In this document: piece by piece, positions 1-6,126 of the stretch | Layout of the letters: each line of letters opens with the position of its first letter | Numbering within the stretch: position 1 is the stretch's first letter | Assembly (NCBI GenBank): GCA_009843625.1 | Contig: VYDD01000251.1 | Span: forward strand, 1-8,952 | Direction of reading: 5' to 3' | Origin: Gammaproteobacteria bacterium | GTDB lineage: Bacteria; Gemmatimonadota; Gemmatimonadetes; Longimicrobiales; Gaopeijiaceae | Length of the DNA stretch: 8,952 nt | Position numbers and translations under genes: made by a program | Notes under the pieces: model-generated | Databases searched by the model: none | Told to the model about the DNA's origin: nothing | The model's input: only the letters and a program-made list of their open reading frames with translations

Positions 1-412
1 GGTAGTCGCCTCCGGGGCGGAAGATGCCGAGGGAGGACCAGAAGAGTGCCGGCGGAGGGACCAGTTCGTCCGATGCGCCCTCGGGAATCCGGAGGTCGTC
101 GCCCACCAGAGCCGCGCGCAGCACGGTCTCGCCCCGCCCCGTGAAGAGGTCCAGCCGCGCGCGGTAGGGGGGTTCCAGCCGGGCGACCCCGCGACCGCCC
201 GAGCGCAGCCCCGGTTCGCGCACGTTCCAGTCGAAGATGAGCCGTACAGGGGTCGTTAGCTGCGTGCGTGCCTCTACCAGCAGCGCATGGCGATGGTAGT
301 CCAGGGCCGGCGGACCGGCGGGCGGGGGCTCCGGCGCCCGGGGCAGCCAGCAGCTCGCGGTCAGCGCGGCGCCGGAAAGGAGGAACACGCGCCGGAAGCG
401 GGAACAGCTCAT
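1..412 (-). CDS. Putative lipoprotein, 5' part only (runs off left edge)
   Basis: This leftward reading frame starts at ATG 412 and stays open to the edge of the window, giving 137 residues with no stop. The N-terminus has basic residues (RFRR), then a hydrophobic stretch ending in LTASC at about residues 17-21. This resembles a lipobox with Cys21 as the lipidated residue, although Thr at -3 is not the best match. The mature part begins with a Pro/Ala-rich linker, followed by alternating polar and hydrophobic segments such as VRLIFDWNV and YRARLDLF. That pattern suggests a beta-rich LolA-like or DUF4292-like fold that binds lipid or lipoprotein in the periplasm; this is inference from pattern only. 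It is divergent from the LpxH-like gene, which fits an envelope role. No clear Shine-Dalgarno sequence precedes the ATG. The presence of a gene is fairly sure; its function is not. Confidence 0.7.
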   Translation of the reverse strand, partial: MSCSRFRRVFLLSGAALTASCWLPRAPEPPPAGPPALDYHRHALLVEARTQLTTPVRLIFDWNVREPGLRSGGRGVARLEPPYRARLDLFTGRGETVLRAALVGDDLRIPEGASDELVPPPALFWSSLGIFRPGGDY

Positions 413-441
413 TCGGAATCGCGGTTTCAAGGCCGATGCGC

Positions 442-469
442 TTGCCAATTGGGGACCACTGCCTACAAC
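442..469 (+). promoter_or_regulatory. Candidate sigma70-like promoter for the LpxH-like gene
   Basis: TTGCCA (442-447) matches the -35 consensus at 5 of 6 bases. TACAAC (464-469) matches the -10 consensus at 4 of 6, with 16 bases between them. A second possible -10, GATAAT, lies at 470-475. The stretch is AT-richer than its surroundings. With TACAAC as the -10, transcription would start at about 475-478, almost on the ATG at 478. The palindrome CCAATTGG (445-452) overlaps the -35 and could be a protein-binding site. The elements are seen in the sequence; their activity is inferred. Confidence 0.4.
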
Positions 470-477
470 GATAATCG

Positions 478-1257
478 ATGTCAGACCGGAATCCGAGACC
501 GAATCCGCAGGCTGCCGGGCCGGCCTACGTGGTGAGCGACGCTCACCTTGGTGCGCAGCCGGGCGCGCGCGCCGCCGATCTCGTGGACTGGTTGCGGCAT
601 GTGCGCGGACGCGCGTCGCACGTGGTCCTGAACGGAGACATCTTCGACTTCTGGTTCGAATACCGGCGCGCGATTCCGCGCGGGCACGTGCGCGTCCTCG
701 GGGCGGTCGCGGAGGTCGTGGACGCGGGCGTGCCCGTGACCTTCCTGGGCGGCAACCACGACTGGTGGGGCGGCTCGTGCCTGGCGGAAGAGATCGGGGT
801 GTCGTTCCATCGCGCCCCCATCCGCACGTCCCTCGCCGGCCGCAGCGCCTACATCGCCCACGGCGACGGGCTGGGCCGCGGCGACTACGGTTATCGGGTC
901 GCGAGCGGCATCCTCAGGTCGCGCATGTTCCGCCGCGGGTTCCGCTGGATCCATCCGGACCTCGGCGTTCGGCTCGCGGCCTTTCTCTCACGGACCGACA
1001 GCCACGAGGGCCGTCCGGGGGAAGGAAACCGACAGCGCGCCAGGGCGCTGGAGCTGCTTGCGATGCGGGAGCTCGAGCGCGACGAGACCCTCGACATCGT
1101 GGTCTTTGGACACACTCATGTCCCTGCGGTGGTGGAGGTTGCGGGCCGCTATTACCTCAACGCGGGCACATGGATGCGTGACCGTTGCTATGCGGTCATC
1201 GAAGCCTCGGGGCCTCCACGGATCGAGCACTGGGAGGGAGAGCCGCCTGCCTCCTAA
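478..1257 (+). CDS. lpxH: UDP-2,3-diacylglucosamine diphosphatase-like metallophosphoesterase (LpxH family)
   Basis: The protein has 259 residues and the ordered motifs of a calcineurin-like two-metal phosphoesterase: DAHLG (21-25), NGD (52-54), GGNHDWW (91-97), HGDG (128-131) and GHTH (211-214). The likely metal ligands are Asp21, His23, Asp54, Asn93, His128, His212 and His214. LpxH enzymes cleave UDP-2,3-diacylglucosamine to lipid X and UMP in lipid A synthesis, at the cytoplasmic face of the inner membrane. The segments GDIFDFWFEY and AHGDGLGRGDYGYR resemble the branch of this family common in Bacteroidetes-type bacteria more than E. coli LpxH; this is recalled family knowledge. No signal peptide is seen, as expected. 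ATG 478 is chosen because it sits just before the family-typical N-terminus; no Shine-Dalgarno sequence precedes it. The stop overlaps that of the convergent gene. Another metallophosphoesterase specificity cannot be excluded. Confidence 0.88.
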   Translation: MSDRNPRPNPQAAGPAYVVSDAHLGAQPGARAADLVDWLRHVRGRASHVVLNGDIFDFWFEYRRAIPRGHVRVLGAVAEVVDAGVPVTFLGGNHDWWGGSCLAEEIGVSFHRAPIRTSLAGRSAYIAHGDGLGRGDYGYRVASGILRSRMFRRGFRWIHPDLGVRLAAFLSRTDSHEGRPGEGNRQRARALELLAMRELERDETLDIVVFGHTHVPAVVEVAGRYYLNAGTWMRDRCYAVIEASGPPRIEHWEGEPPAS

Positions 1258-1907
1258 CGGCCCTGCAGGAACTCCGGGGTCCAGGGCAGCGACATGCCGA
1301 CCTCGAACGCAGTGCCGGAAGGACCCGCGACCGGTTCCACCGTCAGCGGCGCCGGGAAATCGGCCAGGTGCGCAGAGACGAATGCGTCGGCGCCCCCGAA
1401 GAACGTGAAAAAGACCAGGAGCGCGACCCAGTCCTCCATCTGCTCGTCGCGCGCGGTCGCCAGCAGGCGAATGTCTTCGATGCTCTCGTCGGCCGCGAGT
1501 TCCGCTTCGATGGCTTCCGGCTCAACGCCGCCAAGCAGGAGTTCCGCGGTCTTCGCGGCCTCGAGCATCTGCTGGCGCCGTCTCGCGGTGCCGCGCAGCG
1601 AGTCGGTCTTGTAGGCCATCCACACGTTGCCCGCCTGCGCGAGAAAGTAGAAGGCGGCACGGCCGTACGAGCCCGATGCCGCCTGTCCCCAGCCGGGGAC
1701 AAGGACGCTGCGCAGGAAGGCGCCGCCGGGGGATGGGCGGCCGGTCGATGGCGGCGCCTCCACGGAATCGGCCGCTTCGGGCGCGACGTTGGCCTGCGCT
1801 TCCTGGGCGCGAGCCCCTGCGGGCAGGGTCAGGGCGGCAATGGCGACCGCAGTCGCAGCAAGGATCCCCGCGGTCGGGACCGGGCGTGGGAAGGACCGGG
1901 GGAGCAT
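1254..1907 (-). CDS. DUF5683-like membrane or envelope protein
   Basis: The frame opens with GTG 1910 directly followed by ATG 1907. ATG 1907 is preferred, giving 217 residues; residue numbers here follow that start. A signal peptide is clear: a hydrophobic run rich in Ala, Ile and Leu at about 14-28, ending in AGARA with cleavage likely after residue 34. A Pro/Ala-rich linker follows. The core carries SVLVPGWGQ (about 67-75), then a hydrophobic segment with FYFLAQAGNVWMAY (about 86-99). After an acidic helical stretch (110-158) comes a second hydrophobic segment, WVALLVFFTFFGGADAF (about 160-176). The PGWGQ motif with two later hydrophobic helices is the pattern I associate with DUF5683, a family of unknown function in diderm bacteria. 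No Shine-Dalgarno sequence is visible. Its 3' end overlaps that of the LpxH-like gene by four bases. Confidence 0.75.
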   Translation of the reverse strand: MLPRSFPRPVPTAGILAATAVAIAALTLPAGARAQEAQANVAPEAADSVEAPPSTGRPSPGGAFLRSVLVPGWGQAASGSYGRAAFYFLAQAGNVWMAYKTDSLRGTARRRQQMLEAAKTAELLLGGVEPEAIEAELAADESIEDIRLLATARDEQMEDWVALLVFFTFFGGADAFVSAHLADFPAPLTVEPVAGPSGTAFEVGMSLPWTPEFLQGR

Positions 1908-2137
1908 CACCGCGGCTGGCTCGACGACATGTACCCGGCCGCAGGCTCAGACAGCCTCCAACTCATTGGTAAGATTATCAAATGCTACACTTTAGGTGGC
2001 GCGACAAGTGTCTGGACGAAAGAGTTCTGCCCGCCGGACATCGAACGCGCGTCTGCACCCATCGGCGAACGCGGCTGATACCCGCCAGCCACAGAGACGT
2101 TCTGCACTTTGGCCCGCAGTTCCGTTACCCAGGGGAT

Positions 2138-2162
2138 CCAGGCGGCGATGGCGCTCGCCTGG
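2138..2162. repeat. GC-rich inverted repeat (stem-loop) upstream of the M16 gene
   Basis: CCAGGCG (2138-2144) and CGCCTGG (2156-2162) are perfect 7-base complements around an 11-base loop. No T-run follows on either strand, so an ordinary intrinsic terminator is unlikely. It may be a leader hairpin or chance in GC-rich DNA. Confidence 0.35.
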
Positions 2163-2271
2163 CGCCCAATCGCGCTGCATCCTAAGGGGGCCTGCACGAT
2201 CGAGGCTCCGATTTCGCACGTCCCGCGCGCAGCCGCACGGACCGTGGTGAGACGCCTCGTCACCAAAGCAC

Positions 2272-2276
2272 GAGGG
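2272..2276 (+). promoter_or_regulatory. Ribosome binding site of the zinc-site M16 gene
   Basis: GAGGG ends 8 bases before ATG 2285, a good spacing. It supports that start, which also gives a complete signal peptide. Confidence 0.65.
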
Positions 2277-2284
2277 CCACCTCC

Positions 2285-3958
2285 ATGAGAACTCCGCTCG
2301 TCGTCCTTTTCATCGGTGCCGCAGTCGCGGCAGCGTATCCGGACGTGCGAACCTCACCGGCAGCGCCGCCTGTCGAGCCGCAGGCCCGGTCTGGACCTGC
2401 GCTCGCCCCGCAATCCCCTTCCGCACCGCTCCGGGTACAGGAGCACGTCCTCGACAACGGCTTAACGATTCTCCTCGTCGAGGACCATCGAACGCCCCGC
2501 GTGGCCGCCAATCTGTGGGTCCGGGTCGGGTCCATGCAGGAGGCGGTGGGGCTTCATGGCATCACGCACTTCCTGGAGCACGTCATCCACCAGGGGACCA
2601 CGACCGTGGGCACCCGCGATCTCGCCGCCGAACTGCCCATCCTGCAGGAGATCCACGACACCGAACAGGAGCTCATCGCGGCACGCAATCGGGCGCGCAA
2701 TCAGCTTCGCGAGCGGGACGTCTTCTACGATGAGCTCGGGTGGCCGGTCACCCCCGACATGCAGGCCCTCAGGGAGCGGCTCTACGAACTCGAGGACCGC
2801 GACAACGAGTACCGCGACTTCTGGACCTCATACAAGTGGTACATGGAGCGCGGCGGGTACGTGCGGCACATGGATCCAGTCCCGGCGAGTACCGAGCAGG
2901 ACTACATGGAGATGAACATGGCGCTCCCCCGGGAGCACCTGGAGCTCTTCTTCCGGCTCGAAGCGGAGCGCATGGTGAACGCGGTCTTCAGGGGATGGGA
3001 GGCGCAGCGCTTCACAGTCCTGGAGCAGATCCTCGGCGGCAAGAGCCGGCCGCAGACCCGCTTCAACGAGGCGATCGACGGCGTCACCTCGCAGGGCCAT
3101 CCGGTCTACGTTCCGGACGGCGGACACCTTCGCGACTTCGACAACTTCACGCGGGCCGCGATGTGGCGCATCTACGACGACTACTTCGTGCCCAACAACG
3201 CGGCGCTTGTGCTGGTCGGCGACGCGACCCTCGACGAGATCGTACCTCTCGCGGAACGCTACTTCGGAGCGCTGCCCCGCGGGCCCGAGCCGCCCGCGGA
3301 TCTCGACATCGAGGCCGAACTCGTGCCCGGCGGGTCGATCCGGCTCGACTGGACCGAACCGCTCTCGCCGCAGGTGCACGTGCGTTACCGCATTCCCGGG
3401 ATGGGACACCCCGACCGGCCCATGCTCGACCTCATTGCCGCGCTACTGAACGGACCCCACGGCATGGCCGGCCAGACGATGGCGTCAAGCGGCACGGCGG
3501 CCTCGGTGTCCGCCGACTTCCGGGTGATCCACACCTACCGCTTCGGGTCGCCCGGCGCGTTCAACCTCGTCGCGCAGGCGCGGGCCGATGGCGACCTGGC
3601 GGCGGTTGAGCGGGCGCTGCTCGACGCTGTAGCCGACGTCCGCGAGGGACGGATCGACGAAGGTGCGCTGGAGCGGGCGCGGAAGCGACTCCGCGTGGAG
3701 TGGGCGGAGTTCCTGGACAACCCCCAGGAGCTCGCGTTCCTGATCGGGCACCACCACACGATGAACCACTGGAGCGTGCTGCCGGAGCTCATCGAGGCAC
3801 GGGACAGGGCGACGGCGGCGGACGTGCAGCGTGTCGCGTCCACTTATTTCGTCCCGTCGAATCGGGTGATCGCCACGGCGCGGGCCCAGCCTCCGGAAGG
3901 AAGCGGGCCGAGCTGGCTCGACTTCCTGTGGGCCGAGCTGCCGGGGGATGGGCGATGA
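2285..3958 (+). CDS. M16 family zinc metallopeptidase, catalytic partner
   Basis: The protein has 557 residues. Residues 1-17 form a signal peptide (MRTP, then a hydrophobic run ending in AAA), so it is probably periplasmic. The inverted zinc motif HxxEH is HFLEH (His95, Glu98, His99), preceded by a typical N-terminal strand (LDNGLTILLVEDHRTPRVA). The third zinc ligand is most likely Glu247 in the FTVLEQI segment, by alignment with the ERxVVxxE region of the family. The spacing from His99 to Glu247 is about 148 residues against roughly 76 in insulysin. This is explained by a charged, probably helical insert at about 110-185. The C-terminal half (about 310-530) resembles an M16_C domain but lacks the usual REKRGL-like substrate-binding stretch. 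M16 enzymes of this size usually pair with a second subunit. The next gene, overlapping by ATGA, is the obvious partner. The substrate is unknown. Confidence 0.9.
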   Translation: MRTPLVVLFIGAAVAAAYPDVRTSPAAPPVEPQARSGPALAPQSPSAPLRVQEHVLDNGLTILLVEDHRTPRVAANLWVRVGSMQEAVGLHGITHFLEHVIHQGTTTVGTRDLAAELPILQEIHDTEQELIAARNRARNQLRERDVFYDELGWPVTPDMQALRERLYELEDRDNEYRDFWTSYKWYMERGGYVRHMDPVPASTEQDYMEMNMALPREHLELFFRLEAERMVNAVFRGWEAQRFTVLEQILGGKSRPQTRFNEAIDGVTSQGHPVYVPDGGHLRDFDNFTRAAMWRIYDDYFVPNNAALVLVGDATLDEIVPLAERYFGALPRGPEPPADLDIEAELVPGGSIRLDWTEPLSPQVHVRYRIPGMGHPDRPMLDLIAALLNGPHGMAGQTMASSGTAASVSADFRVIHTYRFGSPGAFNLVAQARADGDLAAVERALLDAVADVREGRIDEGALERARKRLRVEWAEFLDNPQELAFLIGHHHTMNHWSVLPELIEARDRATAADVQRVASTYFVPSNRVIATARAQPPEGSGPSWLDFLWAELPGDGR

Positions 3959-5487
3959 AGGGCCGTGGGAGCCGGACGCGCGGTGCGGCCGGGGCCGTGC
4001 TGGTCATGGGCATCCTGGTCATGGGCATCCTGGTCACGGGTATCCTTGCCGGTTGCGGGGGCGACTCCCACGACACCCTCCCGGGGCGCTCAAGACCGAT
4101 CCTGGACCACGATTGGCCGAGCCCGGGCGAGGTCGCGCCCGGCCCCGCCGCGTTCACGCCACCCGATCCATCGGAGGCTCTCTACGAGACATCGAGCGGC
4201 GCGCGGGCCTACATCGTGGCCGGCACGCCGGCCGACCCGTTGGTGCGCCTCACGGCGGCCCTGCCGGTGGGACGGCTCCACGAGCGCGTAGGTGAGGCCG
4301 GCGCGTCGGCCCTCCTGATCCAGCTCCTCACAACGCGAGGCCCCGTGGGCGCGAGCGACCCGCTCACCCTCCGGCTGGCCGAGCTGGGGGCGTCCCTCGG
4401 CCCCGTCGAAGCCCTCGACGCCGCCCATCTATCGCTGAGCGTGCTTCCGGAGGATTGGCAGGAGGCGCTCGAGTTGCTCGTGGAGCTCCTGCGGAATCCC
4501 GATCTCGACGTTGCGACGATTCGCGAGTACAGGACTGGCCCGGGCTACGACATGCCGATGGCCGGGATCGGGGGCGACGGCTTTCGTCCCAAGGTCGAAC
4601 TGGAGCGCCGCATCCACGGTCATCCCCTGGCGCCGCCCGACCCGGGCACGATGGTCTCGCCGGAGGCCGTGCGGGCGCTGGCCTCCCGAAGTCTGGCAGC
4701 CGACCGGGTGATCTTCGGGGTCGGAGGCCCTGTTTCCCGGGCCGAGGTGGAAGAGGCGCTGGAGGCGGCGACCCGGGGCTGGGCGAGAAGCGGCGAGCCG
4801 TTACCGGACCCCTCGGTGATCGAGCCGACCGCGACCTCGACCGGTACAGGCGGTTCCGCGACGCGGTTTCACGCCGTGGACGTGCCGAGCCTCGAGGGCT
4901 GGATCGCCATCGGGCGCGCGGTGGGCGCCGTCCCCGAATCGGACCGGGCCGCCCTGTCCGTGCTCCGCTTCATCCTCGCCGAGCGCCTCAACATCGCCGC
5001 GCGCGAGATGCGCGGCCTCGCCAACCGGGACGACTTCGAGGTTCCCGCGACGGCATCCGGCACCGGCCTCCTGCTGGTTCGCACTGGTGGACGCCCGGAG
5101 GCCGTGGCGCCTCTGGTCCGCTACAGCCTGGACGAGGTGGAGCGCATGCACGATCCGGACGCGCCGGTGACCGAAGCCGAGGTCGCGCGAGCCCGGGGCT
5201 GGCTGGTGAACGCGGCCTGGCGACGGTCGCTGGAACTCGCGACCAGCGCGAGTGGGACGTTCGCCCTGGAGCGCGTGCGCCGCGGCAGTACGGACCACCT
5301 CATGGGGTGGCCCGCCATGGTGCAAGCCGTCACGCCGGACGACGTGAAGGCGATCGCGCGGGAGTACCTGGACCCGGCAACCTTCGTGACCGTGGTGGCG
5401 GGGCCGCTGGAGCGCATCCGAGCCGCCCGCCACCCGCGCTGGCCCGTGGGCCTGGACGAGGTGGAGGCGGAACTCGGCCGCCCCTGA
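3955..5487 (+). CDS. M16 family non-catalytic partner, predicted lipoprotein
   Basis: ATG 3955 overlaps the preceding stop (ATGA), which implies translational coupling. The same frame stays open further upstream, but only this start places a signal peptide at the N-terminus. The protein has 510 residues. Residues 5-10 are basic, 13-31 are hydrophobic, and ILAGC gives a textbook lipobox with Cys34 lipidated. At the place of HxxEH the sequence reads GASALLIQLLTTRG (116-129), so all three zinc-motif residues are missing and it should not be a peptidase alone. The later part has EMRGLAN (351-357), matching the REKRGLAY-type region that binds substrate in other M16 C-terminal domains. The likely role is the membrane-anchored substrate-binding half of a heterodimer with the upstream protein. 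The hydrophobic core of the signal peptide is encoded by tandem 15-base repeats. Subcellular site and pairing are inferred. Confidence 0.88.
   Translation: MKGRGSRTRGAAGAVLVMGILVMGILVTGILAGCGGDSHDTLPGRSRPILDHDWPSPGEVAPGPAAFTPPDPSEALYETSSGARAYIVAGTPADPLVRLTAALPVGRLHERVGEAGASALLIQLLTTRGPVGASDPLTLRLAELGASLGPVEALDAAHLSLSVLPEDWQEALELLVELLRNPDLDVATIREYRTGPGYDMPMAGIGGDGFRPKVELERRIHGHPLAPPDPGTMVSPEAVRALASRSLAADRVIFGVGGPVSRAEVEEALEAATRGWARSGEPLPDPSVIEPTATSTGTGGSATRFHAVDVPSLEGWIAIGRAVGAVPESDRAALSVLRFILAERLNIAAREMRGLANRDDFEVPATASGTGLLLVRTGGRPEAVAPLVRYSLDEVERMHDPDAPVTEAEVARARGWLVNAAWRRSLELATSASGTFALERVRRGSTDHLMGWPAMVQAVTPDDVKAIAREYLDPATFVTVVAGPLERIRAARHPRWPVGLDEVEAELGRP
4000..4044 (+). repeat. Three tandem 15-base units inside the lipoprotein signal peptide
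   Basis: The unit CTGGTCATGGGCATC occurs perfectly at 4000-4014 and 4015-4029, and with two changes (CTGGTCACGGGTATC) at 4030-4044. Each unit is in frame and encodes LVMGI or LVTGI, so the array makes up most of the hydrophobic core just before the lipobox. Gain or loss of a unit would change the length of that core by five residues without shifting the frame. Confidence 0.95.
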
Positions 5488-5530
5488 TCTGCTTTTCGAG
5501 GAAAGGAAACGCCCCCGGCGCGGACGAGTC

Positions 5531-6076
5531 ATGACTACGCTCAGAACCGATCGGCTGCTCTTGCGCCCGTTCGAACTAACGGACGTCGACGACGTCTACG
5601 CCTACGCGCGCGACTCCGAGTGGGGCCGGTATCTGCCTGTTCCCAGCCCCTACGAGTACAGGCACGCCGTCGAGTTCGTGGCGCGCTCCGTGCTTGCTCC
5701 GTGGGATACTAATCCCGCCTTCGCGATCTGCCTGCGCGGCCGGTGCGTCGGCGGAATCAACGTCAGGGTCGACACGTCCGCGGGGACAGGGGAAATCGGG
5801 TACAGCATCGCCCGCGCGCACTGGGGCAAGGGCCTCACAGCCGAAGCCGCGACAGCGGTCATGGACTGGGCGTTCGACGAGTTCGGTCTCGCGAAGATCA
5901 CCGCGATGGCGGACCTCGTGAATACCCGGTCCTCGAGAGTGATGGAAAAGCTGGGAATGAGGCGGGACGGGCTGCTGAGAAGCGAACGTCCAAGCGACGC
6001 CGACCCGGGCACCCGGCAGGACATGGTGATTTACTCCGTTCTGCGCGACGAGTGGCAGGCGCGCGCGTCGGGTTAG
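5531..6076 (+). CDS. GNAT family N-acetyltransferase (RimJ/RimL-like)
   Basis: The 181-residue protein opens with LRTDRLLLRPFELTDVDDV, the usual start of RimJ/RimL-type GNAT proteins. Its strand-helix core carries GEIGYSIARAHWGKGLTAEA (87-106), where WGKGLTAEA is the acetyl-CoA pyrophosphate-binding motif A. LVNTRSSRVMEKLGM (129-143) is motif B with its Asn and Ser residues. It would transfer an acetyl group to an amine, perhaps an N-terminal amino group of a protein or a small molecule; the substrate cannot be told from sequence. It is cytoplasmic and has no signal peptide. A weak GGACGAG (5522-5528) precedes ATG 5531. It lies 43 bases after the M16 partner in the same direction and may be co-transcribed, but no functional link is evident. 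Its 3' end faces the S9 gene with a 22-base gap. Confidence 0.88.
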   Translation: MTTLRTDRLLLRPFELTDVDDVYAYARDSEWGRYLPVPSPYEYRHAVEFVARSVLAPWDTNPAFAICLRGRCVGGINVRVDTSAGTGEIGYSIARAHWGKGLTAEAATAVMDWAFDEFGLAKITAMADLVNTRSSRVMEKLGMRRDGLLRSERPSDADPGTRQDMVIYSVLRDEWQARASG

Positions 6077-6126
6077 ACGGCCGGCCCCGCTACTGCACTT
6101 ACGGCCAGAGATCCACGTCGGCCGTC
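6076..6126. repeat. Inverted repeat between converging GNAT and S9 genes
   Basis: GACGGCCG (6076-6083) and CGGCCGTC (6119-6126) are perfect 8-base complements separated by 35 bases. They cover the end of the GNAT stop codon and the last codons of the S9 gene. The loop is long and there is no T-run, so a bidirectional terminator is possible but weakly supported. Confidence 0.3.

Larger units (their letters stand above)
1911..2284. other. Divergent intergenic region, no convincing gene
   Basis: These 374 bases lie between the leftward DUF5683-like gene and the rightward M16 gene. An AT-rich patch at 1961-1996 stands out in GC-rich surroundings. It contains TACACT (1986-1991) on the plus strand and GATAAT (complement of 1974-1979) on the minus strand, so promoters for both genes could sit here, but no well-spaced -35 was found for either. 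If the plus-strand element were used, the M16 messenger would have an unusually long leader of nearly 290 bases. That leader contains a GC-rich stem-loop (2138-2162) and an 8-base direct repeat CGAACGCG (2042-2049 and 2066-2073). Short open frames exist on both strands but have no Shine-Dalgarno sequence and no recognised domain. No tRNA or riboswitch was recognised. Confidence 0.6.

Noticed and set aside
268..535. Rightward small frames at the left end
   Set aside because: They lie antisense to the putative lipoprotein and run into the LpxH-like start. Their Arg/Gly/Pro-rich translations are typical of shadow frames in GC-rich DNA.
2042..2073. Direct repeat CGAACGCG as an operator
   Set aside because: Two 8-base copies 16 bases apart in GC-rich DNA can easily arise by chance, and no linked regulator gene is present.
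1985..2266. 93-codon frame on the minus strand as a gene
   Set aside because: It begins at TTG, has no ribosome binding site, shows no recognised motif, and its third-position GC looks lower than that of the neighbouring genes. It is kept only as a possible remnant.
2740..3609. 289-codon frame inside the first M16 gene
   Set aside because: The translation is Arg/Ala/Gly-rich with no motif, whereas the other frame carries the full M16 family pattern.
3700..5487. Extending the second M16 protein upstream to an ATG at 3700
   Set aside because: The extra 85 codons lie inside the first M16 gene in another frame and read as low-complexity Arg/Gly/Ala sequence. The ATG at 3955 gives a textbook lipoprotein signal peptide.
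6076..6126. Bidirectional intrinsic terminator between the GNAT and S9 genes
   Set aside because: The 8-base arms are perfect, but the 35-base loop and the lack of a T-run do not fit an intrinsic terminator. It is listed only as a repeat.
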